Below are positions 24,777 through 32,637 of a DNA stretch of 64,000 nt, piece after piece. The stretch comes from Azospirillum sp. 412522 (GTDB lineage: Bacteria > Pseudomonadota > Alphaproteobacteria > Azospirillales > Azospirillaceae). The notes beneath the pieces are model-generated. The model was not told where the DNA came from. It made no database searches and saw nothing but the letters and a program-made list of their open reading frames with translations. Location: positions 1 through 64,000 of the forward strand of contig NZ_RWIJ01000021.1 in assembly GCF_019805165.1 (NCBI RefSeq). Direction: 5' to 3'. Position 1 is the stretch's first letter, and each line of letters opens with the position of its first letter. The position numbers were made by a program, and so were the translations under genes.

Positions 24777-25367
24777 CGTGATGATCCTCCAAGCGTGATC
24801 AGAATCTGATGGGCACGAACCCTAGCACCAGCCCTCAAAAAAGGCATTGACTAATCGATCAGTCAGGGTAAGTTTTGCCTGCTGACGCAAGAGCGGTGGC
24901 GGGTGATGAACCTAGGATGGGGCGCATGAAGGGCGGTATGGGCCGACTGGTCGCATTACATGTCGTTTCAGTGGCGAATCTCGTATTCGCTGCATCGCTC
25001 TCTAATGCTTTGGATGCTCTGGCACTCAAAATCGCCGAAAGGACAATTTCCAAAATGTTTGTGAATCATAGCAAAATTTTAATATTGAAAAATATTTGAT
25101 TATTAAAGATTATGATTTTATAATTTTATGTAAAAATGCCATTTTTTGTTTATGATTTTCCAAATAAATGAACTATTTTGCTTCAAAATATACTTTTGCC
25201 ATCGATGAGTTATTCAGTCTATTACATTCGTATAGACTTTATTAGATCATTCTACACGCCATTACTTCAACGATCACCTCAGATACAGGAGTTCTCTCAA
25301 TGCAATAAGTATTTATTCTATATAATGCAATGCTTGTGCTAACTCTTACAAAAGGACACCTCAATCA
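24777..25367. other. A+T-rich intergenic region between divergent catabolic genes
   Basis: 591 bases with no credible gene. From about 25060 to 25330 the sequence is strongly A+T-rich, with runs such as TAAAATTTAAT-like stretches and TTTTATAATTTTATG, quite unlike the rest of the window. It must hold the promoters for the minus-strand amidohydrolase and the plus-strand cyclase genes. A candidate TetR operator lies at 24848-24865. Confidence 0.7.
24848..24865. promoter_or_regulatory. Candidate TetR operator before the amidohydrolase gene
   Basis: TGACTAATCGATCAGTCA is an 18-bp palindrome with 16 matching positions. It shares ATYGATCAGTCAGG with the site in front of tetR at 23241. Its position 72-89 bases upstream of the amidohydrolase start fits an operator near the promoter. 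Confidence 0.55.
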
Positions 25368-26153
25368 ATGGCGAGGTTTGTTGATCTATCCGTAACGCTT
25401 GAGGCAGGCATTCCGTCTGATCCAGCCTTTATGTTGCCGCAGATTGAGTATTTTTCGCATTCGCAGACTGCTGAGCAGATAATTTCCTTTTTCCCTGGCC
25501 TAACCATTGATGATCTCCCGAACCGGGAGGGGTGGGCTATCGAGAAGCTGACGCTCTGGACGCACAACGGCACGCATCTCGACGCGCCATATCATCACCA
25601 TTCGACAATGAATGGAGGAAGTGATGCTATTGCGATTGATGAGGTACCATTGGAATGGTGCTTCGCACCCGGTGTAAAACTCGACTTCCGCCACCTTCCT
25701 GACGGGTATGTCGCCACCCCGGAAGACGTGGACGATGAACTGCGTCGTATCGGACATGAGTTACGCCCTCACGACATCGTGCTCGTCAACACCGCCGCTG
25801 GCCAGCGTTATGGCCATGACGATTTCCTTAATCGGGGCTGCGGGGTCGGGCGAGCGGCGACGGAATGGCTGCTGGAACGCGGAGTACGTGTGACCGGAAC
25901 TGACGCGTGGTCCTGGGACGCGCCGTTCGCGCATACGGCGAAAAGATGGGCTGAAACGCGGGATCCATCGATTATTTGGGAGGGCCATCGTGCTTCGATG
26001 GCAATTGGATACTGCCACATGGAGAAGCTTACCAATCTCCATCTTCTACCATCCAGCGGATACTTGGTGTCATGCTTCCCATTCAAGATTAAGGGCGCAT
26101 CGGCTGGTTTCGTTCGGGCAGTCGCAATTCTCGAACATTCGGTGGAAAAATGA
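25368..26153 (+). CDS. Cyclase-family metal-dependent hydrolase (kynurenine formamidase-like fold)
   Basis: 261 residues. The metal-binding motif HNGTHLDAPYHH (HxGTHxDxPxH) identifies the cyclase family, which includes bacterial kynurenine formamidase and isatin hydrolase. VNTAAGQRYGHDDFLNRG and TDAWSWDAPF are further family blocks. The tail ELLP-like LHLLPSSGYLVSCFPFKI fits as well. It likely hydrolyses an amide, lactam or enol-lactone ring. The stop overlaps the start of the BKACE gene as ATGA, so the two products should be made in equal amounts. AAAGGA is about 11 bases before the ATG. Confidence 0.88.
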   Translation: MARFVDLSVTLEAGIPSDPAFMLPQIEYFSHSQTAEQIISFFPGLTIDDLPNREGWAIEKLTLWTHNGTHLDAPYHHHSTMNGGSDAIAIDEVPLEWCFAPGVKLDFRHLPDGYVATPEDVDDELRRIGHELRPHDIVLVNTAAGQRYGHDDFLNRGCGVGRAATEWLLERGVRVTGTDAWSWDAPFAHTAKRWAETRDPSIIWEGHRASMAIGYCHMEKLTNLHLLPSSGYLVSCFPFKIKGASAGFVRAVAILEHSVEK

Positions 26154-27082
26154 GTAGAAAGCAACGTGTTATCATCTCCTGCGCCGTCACGGGCGCAATC
26201 CATACGCCGACCATGTCCGCAGCCCTCCCCTACACCGCAGACGATATTGCTAGACAAGCGATTGAGGCGGCTGAAGCGGGTGCCGCGATCCTGCACCTGC
26301 ACGCGCGCCGTCCACAGGACGGTGGTGTAACCATTGACCCTGAAGTCTTCGCAGCGTTCTTGCCCCGGATAAAGCACGAATCCAACGCTGTCATCAACAT
26401 ATCAACCGGCGGCAGCCTAAAGAACACTATTGAGGAACGCATTGCGCCAGCCCTCAGGTTTTCACCTGAAATGTGTTCCATGAACATGGGAAGCATGAAC
26501 TTCTCATTTCACCCTCTCGCTGATCGATATAGTTCTTGGAAATTTGATTGGGAAAAAAGTTATGTAGCTGATTCAAAAACATATATATTCCGAAACACAT
26601 TTTCAGACATTGAGAATGCAGCGGCTGCACTTGCCCCTCATGGCATTAAATTCGAGCACGAGTGCTACGACGTCGGGCATCTCTACAACCTAAGGTTTTG
26701 CATGGACATTGGCTTGTTCAAAGCGCCAATCTTCATCCAATTCATCTTCGGTATCCTAGGCGGCATCGGCCCAGAGATTGACAATCTCGTCTTCATGAAA
26801 CGTACTGCGGACAGACTTTTTGGTCATGACTATCATTGGTCAGTGCTTGGGGCTGGCGGGGCGCAGATGAACCTTGCGACCACTGCCTCCCAGATGCAGG
26901 GAAACGTACGTGTGGGCCTTGAAGACAGCCTTTTCATTTCTCGCGGAAAACTTGCCAAGAGCAATGCGGAGCAGGTTACGAAGATACGCAGGATAGTTGA
27001 GGAGCTTGGCGCAGAAGTCGCTTCGCCTGATGAAGCACGTGAAATACTTGGGCTCAAAGGAGCCGACAAGGTAGCATTCTAA
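26150..27082 (+). CDS. BKACE-family beta-keto acid cleavage enzyme
   Basis: 310 residues, one TIM barrel. Zinc ligands lie in AAILHLHARRPQDG (HxHxR). VINISTGGS, FEHECYDVGHLYNL and FGILGGIGPE are the family blocks of the 3-keto-5-aminohexanoate cleavage (Kce) enzymes. BKACE enzymes condense a beta-keto acid with acetyl-CoA, giving acetoacetate and a shorter acyl-CoA. Coupling to the cyclase-family gene suggests the hydrolase makes, or prepares, the keto acid. The actual substrate is unknown, and many BKACE subfamilies remain unassigned. Confidence 0.9.
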   Translation: MSRKQRVIISCAVTGAIHTPTMSAALPYTADDIARQAIEAAEAGAAILHLHARRPQDGGVTIDPEVFAAFLPRIKHESNAVINISTGGSLKNTIEERIAPALRFSPEMCSMNMGSMNFSFHPLADRYSSWKFDWEKSYVADSKTYIFRNTFSDIENAAAALAPHGIKFEHECYDVGHLYNLRFCMDIGLFKAPIFIQFIFGILGGIGPEIDNLVFMKRTADRLFGHDYHWSVLGAGGAQMNLATTASQMQGNVRVGLEDSLFISRGKLAKSNAEQVTKIRRIVEELGAEVASPDEAREILGLKGADKVAF

Positions 27083-27513
27083 ATATAATTTGGAAATGGA
27101 TTACGATATTGAATCAAATTTGGGCTAATGCGCACCTAAAAGCGACTTCTGGAACTCATATCCGATAATTCCGCTGCGGAAAATCGCTGATCCCTCTCCG
27201 GCGCTCCAAGCCTTCGGCACAAGGAGGCGGACAATGGGCCGACACTTTCGAACTTACAACCCGTTTCGAAAGTTGCCGCTGACGGGGTGAGGGGCTGACG
27301 TACCGGCTGCCGGCAGGAAACACACACCCTGCCGGAGGCGTCGATTTGGAACGCCCGAAGACTGCCGGCTTGTTTGCGATTACGGCGCTGGCCAAACCCT
27401 GAGCGCCGCCCAGCTCACATCGGACCCTGAAACCGATCAACGCCTTCACTTGATCGGTATGCGCTTCAGAGCGCAACCGAGAGCAGTTCTACTAAAAAAC
27501 TAGGGAGGAAATC
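27083..27513. other. Intergenic region before the MFS gene
   Basis: 431 bases without a gene I can support. The middle (about 27190-27440) is G+C-richer than the flanking island genes. It has an inverted repeat TTTCGAA...TTTCGAAAG near 27245-27285 and GCCGGCAGG/CCCTGCCGG around 27308-27340. It may be debris of an inserted element. AGGGAGGAAATC at its end is the MFS ribosome-binding site. Confidence 0.5.
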
Positions 27514-28740
27514 ATGAAGCAGAAAAATAGCTCCGAATGGACGAACGGCGCAGGAGCGGTGTTCGGATGCTTTATTGGGATGGGGCTCGGCGTTCATGCA
27601 TTGCCACTTTATGGCCAAGCCCTTTTTGTGACGCCACTGCAGGCGGAGTTTGGCTGGTCGCGCCTCGACATCACATTCACAGCAACAATAGTTGTCATTC
27701 TTTTGGCATTTGTTGTACCCTTTGCTGGAATCTTGGCGGACAAATTTAGTATCAGCAAACTTATTACGACTTCCGCCGTGTGTATGGCCGGATGTTTTTT
27801 GGCTCTTGCCAATATAAATTCCAGTATTTCCAGCCTATACATACCTATGGCGGTTATGGCCGTGTCCGGCGCCGCATGCTCTACGCTTAGTTTCAGTCGG
27901 ATTATCTCGGCCTATTTTAAAGAGCACAGAGGGAAGGCCCTTGGGCTGGCTATGGCCGGAAACGGATTCGCAAGCTTCCTGACGCCGCTGTTCTTGGGTC
28001 CTTTTATTGCCGAACATGGTTGGCGGGCGGGTTATTACGCGTTGGCAGCAGTTATGCTTATTGGCGCTGTGGTCCTGGCAATACTTATAAAAATGCCTTC
28101 ATCGGACACGGCGTATCGCAGTAACTCTGAGGAGACTGTCACTGGAATCGGCTTTTATGAAGCTCTTGCGATTCCTCACAGCTGGCTTCTAGCTGCAATA
28201 TTTTTCCTCATCCCGCTCGCCATTGGTGGGTTCATAACGCACATGGTAGCCATGTTGACCGACGCCGGTTTTACGCCCACGGAAACAGCAAAGCAGGTGA
28301 GCGGTATCGGCATCGCAATGATGATCGCTCGCCTCTCCACAGGATACCTGATCGACCGGTTCTTTGCCCCGTTCATTGGAACGATATTGATGGCACTGGC
28401 CGCGGGCGGGCTGATAGTAATGGCTTTTGGCGGAGTGAATTACGCATTCTTTGGCGCGCTAGCCACCGGGCTGGCAATCGGGGCCGAGATTGATCTAATC
28501 GGCTTCCTTACGTCCAAGTATTATGGCTTGCGATCCTTCGGCAAAATATATGGTGTGCTGTACGGTTTCTTGATGTGCGGCACGGCACTGTCCCCTGTTG
28601 GCTTCGCCTTGATCCAAGCGCATTATGGCAGTTACTTTCCAGCTCTGGTTATTTCATCTGTGGTTATGGCGGTGGCCGCAATTCTTTTCCTATTTTTGCC
28701 CCGCTACTCAGATGGAAATTTGGATGGCTCGAACAAATGA
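27514..28740 (+). CDS. MFS transporter, monocarboxylate/oxalate-formate type
   Basis: 408 residues with twelve predicted spans. WSRLDITFTATIVVILLAFV and FAGILADKFSISKLI contain the first-loop motif of the family; KEHRGKALGLAMAGNGFASF is typical of the MCT/OFA-like branch, which carries small carboxylates. It probably imports the compound handled by the island enzymes. AGGGAGGA stands 4-5 bases before the ATG. Base use is A+T-richer than in genes outside the island. Confidence 0.9.
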   Translation: MKQKNSSEWTNGAGAVFGCFIGMGLGVHALPLYGQALFVTPLQAEFGWSRLDITFTATIVVILLAFVVPFAGILADKFSISKLITTSAVCMAGCFLALANINSSISSLYIPMAVMAVSGAACSTLSFSRIISAYFKEHRGKALGLAMAGNGFASFLTPLFLGPFIAEHGWRAGYYALAAVMLIGAVVLAILIKMPSSDTAYRSNSEETVTGIGFYEALAIPHSWLLAAIFFLIPLAIGGFITHMVAMLTDAGFTPTETAKQVSGIGIAMMIARLSTGYLIDRFFAPFIGTILMALAAGGLIVMAFGGVNYAFFGALATGLAIGAEIDLIGFLTSKYYGLRSFGKIYGVLYGFLMCGTALSPVGFALIQAHYGSYFPALVISSVVMAVAAILFLFLPRYSDGNLDGSNK

Positions 28741-28949
28741 GCGTCTTATCAGTTGCGACAAAAATCGAAATAACTTGCCTTCGAAATAAATTGCAGTAGG
28801 AACTGCAGTCTATTGCCATAGACAAGAATGCCAGCATTAACATCAATCTTGAATGTCTGGCAAGTTATCCTCCTTTAACTCGTTACTCCGCGGCACGTGG
28901 AGCGGTCTGAACTGGCGTACGCGTTATTCTGGCTCTGAAGGAAACGAGA

Positions 28950-30437
28950 ATGACTGTAGACAATCAGGTAATGACCAATGCATGGTCTTCAAGCAATCCG
29001 GCTGATATCTTTGCGGTCAATAACCCTGCAACCGGAGAGATTATCGCTCGGGTACAAGGCAGCAGCCCCGATGAGGTCGATCAAGCGGTCAAAGTTGCAC
29101 ACAACGCTTTTTTGGAACATTGGCGCGATCGGCCCGCACGAGAACGCGGTGCTCTACTTATTGCGGCAGGTAAGCATCTCCAAGCCCATGCTCAGGAGCT
29201 TGCCGAACTGGTTTCGCGAGAAAATGGAAAGCCGGTGCGAGACGCGCTGCAATTTGACGTTGCCAGTCTGACCGGCTCATTTGACTTCTTTGGCGCTCTC
29301 GCAGGGAAAGGCGGCGGTGAATATCTTGATCTTGGATATGTGACATCAGCTACCATCCGCGAACCGTTTGGCGTGGTTGCAGGCATCATCCCCTTCAACT
29401 GGCCGCCGATCCACACAGGAGCAAAAGTTGCGCCGGCGCTCGCGGCTGGAAATACAATCGTTGTCAAACCCGGGGATCAAGCGCCACTCACGATCATGCG
29501 CATCGTCGAGCTATTACAAGACGTCCTGCCGAATGACATCGTTCATTGTGTAACCGGAGTTGGCCCGGCCGTCGGACAAGCATTGACCCAACACCAGCTC
29601 GTGCGGAAGATCTCTTTCACCGGCGCACCTTCGACAGGTACGGCTGTCTTGAAGGTGGCTGCGGAGCGGCATGTGCCAGTCCTGTGCGAACTCGGGGGTA
29701 AAAACCCGTTCATCGTCATGGCTGATGCCGATCTGGACAAAGCAGTAAGAGATGCGGTGGACGGCGCCTTCTTCAATAAGGGCGAGGCTTGTACGGCCGC
29801 ATCACGAATCCTGCTGCATCAAGATATTCATGATGCCTTCATGGAACGTTTCTGCGCGGCTGTCGGCAAGCTGGTGACAGGAGATGGTGCTCTCGAAACA
29901 ACTCATGTCGGCCCGGTGGTCTCGTTGGCGCAAAAGGCAAAAATTGAGGATTATCTCCGCCTTGGTGTATTAGAAGGCGCAACGATCGCGGCCCAAGGGA
30001 AGATGCCTGACGATCCTAGACTGAAAGGTGGATACTTCGTACCGCCGACGGTGTTTACCGACGTCACTCCAAGCATGCGAATTGCTCAGGAAGAAATATT
30101 TGGTCCTGTGACATGTGTCATGAAATTTTCCAACGAAACCGAAGCAATCAGCATTGCCAACGGCACACAGTTTGGCCTTGTGGCGGGCATCTACTCCACA
30201 AACCAGGATACCGCCAGCCGTATGGCACGCCAAATCGAGGCAGGCATTATTTTTATCAACAATTACAACCGAGTCGTTATCGGAACACCGTTTGGCGGCA
30301 CGAAATCCAGCGGGTATGGACGTGAACACTGCGCGGCCACGCTGAATGAGTTCACTTACGCAAAGGCAATTCGCACGCCCACCGGGCGGGTTCCGGTACC
30401 TGAGTGGAAAGCAGTCACGGATATCTTCAACCTTTGA
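28950..30437 (+). CDS. NAD(P)-dependent aldehyde dehydrogenase
   Basis: 495 residues, normal length. The active-site Glu lies in CELGGKNPF and the nucleophile Cys in FFNKGEACTAASR. FNWPPIHTGAKVAPALAAGN and ISFTGAPSTGTAV bind the cofactor; EIFGPVTCVMKF and the C-terminal PFGGTKSSGYGRE are conserved. The usual PWNFP reads PFNWPP, a variant seen in betaine aldehyde and vanillin-type enzymes. GAAGGAAA precedes the ATG. It is the last island gene and probably oxidises a semialdehyde or aromatic aldehyde made by the other enzymes. Confidence 0.93.
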   Translation: MTVDNQVMTNAWSSSNPADIFAVNNPATGEIIARVQGSSPDEVDQAVKVAHNAFLEHWRDRPARERGALLIAAGKHLQAHAQELAELVSRENGKPVRDALQFDVASLTGSFDFFGALAGKGGGEYLDLGYVTSATIREPFGVVAGIIPFNWPPIHTGAKVAPALAAGNTIVVKPGDQAPLTIMRIVELLQDVLPNDIVHCVTGVGPAVGQALTQHQLVRKISFTGAPSTGTAVLKVAAERHVPVLCELGGKNPFIVMADADLDKAVRDAVDGAFFNKGEACTAASRILLHQDIHDAFMERFCAAVGKLVTGDGALETTHVGPVVSLAQKAKIEDYLRLGVLEGATIAAQGKMPDDPRLKGGYFVPPTVFTDVTPSMRIAQEEIFGPVTCVMKFSNETEAISIANGTQFGLVAGIYSTNQDTASRMARQIEAGIIFINNYNRVVIGTPFGGTKSSGYGREHCAATLNEFTYAKAIRTPTGRVPVPEWKAVTDIFNL

Positions 30438-30460
30438 TAGGATGCGTGAAAAGCGCGTCG

Positions 30461-31111
30461 TCACTGGATCCGGACGGTTGCCGTCACCGTCAGGCTGTCG
30501 ACGATGCGCACCAGTTCCACGACGGAACGGGCCTCCATCTTGCGCATGGCCTGGCCGCGGTGCAGCTTCACCGTCGCCTCGCTGAGGCCGAGATCGTCGG
30601 CGATCTGCTTGTTGCGCAGGCCGGACACCACCATCATCGTGATCTCGCGTTCGCGTGGGGTCAGCGTGTCGAAACGCGCGCGCTGGGTGGTCAGCCCGCG
30701 CTCCTGGCTGCGGCGTTCGCCATGGGCGGCGATGGCGGCGTGGATGGCGTCGAGCAGTTCCTGGTGATGCACCGGCTTGGTCAGGAACTCGAACGCCCCC
30801 GCCTTCATGGCGCGCACCGACATCGGCACGTCGGCGTGGCCGCTGATGAAGATCACCGGCAGACAGTTGCCGGAACGCGCAAGCTCCGCCTGGAAATCCA
30901 GGCCGCTGCGCCCCGGCAGCCGCACGTCCAGCACCATGCAGCCGACGTCGATGACCGGGCTCTGGTCGACATACTGCTGCACCGAACCGTAGCTCTTCAC
31001 CTGCAAGCCGACGGAATCGAGCAGCCCTTCCAGGGCCTCGCGCACGGCCTCGTCGTCGTCGATGATGACGACGGTCTCACGCGCCACCACGGTTTCCGGC
31101 TTCCTCACCAT
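30461..31111 (-). CDS. FixJ/NarL-type two-component response regulator
   Basis: 216 residues. The receiver domain (about 13-128) has IDDDEAV, the phospho-acceptor Asp in MVLDVRLPG, and LTKPV. The LuxR-type HTH (about 148-212) is FDTLTPREREITMMV then VSGLRNKQIADDLGLSEATV and KLHRGQAMRKM, as in FixJ and NodW. The ATG at 31111 overlaps the stop of the kinase gene as TGATG. It is the output of the three-gene signalling operon 37709-30461. Its stop lies only 23 bases from the island ALDH stop. Confidence 0.95.
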   Translation of the reverse strand: MVRKPETVVARETVVIIDDDEAVREALEGLLDSVGLQVKSYGSVQQYVDQSPVIDVGCMVLDVRLPGRSGLDFQAELARSGNCLPVIFISGHADVPMSVRAMKAGAFEFLTKPVHHQELLDAIHAAIAAHGERRSQERGLTTQRARFDTLTPREREITMMVVSGLRNKQIADDLGLSEATVKLHRGQAMRKMEARSVVELVRIVDSLTVTATVRIQ

Positions 31112-32637
31112 CACTTCCCTCCGGGCGACACGGGCAGCACGACCTCGAACACGCTTCCACCGGCGGCACCGGGCGTCGCGGTCAGCCGCCCGCCATGCAG
31201 TTCCACGATCGAGCGGCTGATCGACAGGCCCATGCCCAGCCCGTCGGGCTTGGTGGTGTACAAGGCACAGAAAATGGCGTCGACATCGGCCTCGGCGATG
31301 CCCGGCCCGCTGTCCCCCACCTGGAGGCGCATCGAACCTTCGTCGCGGGCGGTGACGATGCGCAGCCGGCGCTCGGCCAAGTTTTCGGCGGACATCGCCT
31401 CGATCGCGTTCATCACCAGATTGAGGACGAGCTGCTGCAACTGCACCCGGTCGCCATGGACCCAGGGCGGTTCGGCCCGCAGGTCGGTTTCCACCGTGAC
31501 GCGGGCGCGGCGCAGTTCCGCCCGCACCAGCTCCAGCGTGTCGGCGATCAGCGCGTTGACATCGACCCAGCCGGGATCGACCGGGGTCCGGCGGGCCAGC
31601 GCGCGGATGCTGCGCACCACGTCGCCGGCCCGCTGGGCGTCGCGCACGATCCGTTCCACCACGATGCGGGTCTTGTCGAGGTCGGGCTGCCGCTGCGACA
31701 GGTGCTGGAGGCAGGTGCCGGCGTTGGTGACGATGGCCATCAGCGGCTGGTTCACCTCATGCGCGACCGCGGCGGCCAGTTCCCCCATCATGGTCAGCCG
31801 GCCGATATGGGCGAGGTCGGCCTGGGCCGCCCGCAGGGCCTCCGCGATCCGGCGGCGCTGGGTCAGGTCGCGGAACACCAGGATCGAGCCCACCACCTCC
31901 CCGCGGTCGTCGATGATGGCGGAGCATCGCTCCTCCACCACGATCCCGGCCGGCATGGGGGGTTCGGCGTCGCCCCCGACACGCGGCAGCAGCCGGGACT
32001 GCCGTTCCGGCGGGGCGAAATCGCCGCTGCGCAGCACGACGGCGGAAAAATCCTCCAGCGGTTCGAGCGTTTCCTCGTCCACCACGACGAACACGATGGA
32101 CAACGGCTGCCCGGCCGCCTTGGCGGCGGTCCAGCCGGTCATCGTCTCCGCCGCCCGGTTCATGAAATCGACCCGGCCGTCCCGGTTGCACAGGATCACC
32201 CCGTCGCGGATGCTGGCGAGCGTGGCGGCATAGCGCCGCTCGCTGAGGCGCAGCCGGGTGTCGCTGGCATGCTTGTACAGCGCCATCTGGATCACGGTGC
32301 GCATCTGCGGCTCTTCGAACGGCTTCAGCAGATAGCCGAAGGGTTCCGTCAGGCTGGCGCGATGCACGACCTCGTCGTTGGCATAGGCGGTGAGGAAGAC
32401 GATGGGGATGCGGTGGGCATCGCGGATCAGGCGCGCCGCCTCGATCCCGTCCATCTCCCCTTCGAGCCGGATGTCCATCAGGACGAGGTCGGGCTGCTGG
32501 CTGCCGGCGAGCCGGACAGCCTCCTCGCCGCTGGCCGACATGCCGACGACCACATGACCCATACGGGAAAGTTGATGTTGAATATCGCGCGCAACGATAC
32601 GGTCGTCTTCGACGATCAGGATGCGTGCCGCGATCAT
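31111..32637 (-). CDS. Hybrid sensor kinase: receiver-PAS-histidine kinase
   Basis: 508 residues in the order REC (about 5-120; LVLMDIRLEGEMDG, LLKPFEEP), PAS (about 130-270; ILCNRDGRVDFMNRAAE), HisKA (phospho-His in AAVAHEVNQPLMAIVTNAG, the DctB/FixL-like type) and HATPase (NLVMNAIEAM, VGDSGPGIAE, GLGMGLSISRSIVE). The N-terminal receiver can take a phosphate from the large kinase encoded just upstream. Its start overlaps that gene by 4 bases (ATGA), and its stop overlaps the regulator start. The PAS domain has no obvious heme or flavin signature. Confidence 0.93.
   Translation of the reverse strand: MIAARILIVEDDRIVARDIQHQLSRMGHVVVGMSASGEEAVRLAGSQQPDLVLMDIRLEGEMDGIEAARLIRDAHRIPIVFLTAYANDEVVHRASLTEPFGYLLKPFEEPQMRTVIQMALYKHASDTRLRLSERRYAATLASIRDGVILCNRDGRVDFMNRAAETMTGWTAAKAAGQPLSIVFVVVDEETLEPLEDFSAVVLRSGDFAPPERQSRLLPRVGGDAEPPMPAGIVVEERCSAIIDDRGEVVGSILVFRDLTQRRRIAEALRAAQADLAHIGRLTMMGELAAAVAHEVNQPLMAIVTNAGTCLQHLSQRQPDLDKTRIVVERIVRDAQRAGDVVRSIRALARRTPVDPGWVDVNALIADTLELVRAELRRARVTVETDLRAEPPWVHGDRVQLQQLVLNLVMNAIEAMSAENLAERRLRIVTARDEGSMRLQVGDSGPGIAEADVDAIFCALYTTKPDGLGMGLSISRSIVELHGGRLTATPGAAGGSVFEVVLPVSPGGK

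Noticed and set aside
25060..25330. Possible replication origin (A+T-rich region)
   Set aside because: No DnaA boxes, iterons or replication gene are seen; it sits between divergent catabolic genes.
27156..27476. Minus-strand frame of 106 codons before the MFS gene
   Set aside because: I could not match it to any family; it is left as unassigned intergenic DNA, possibly element debris.
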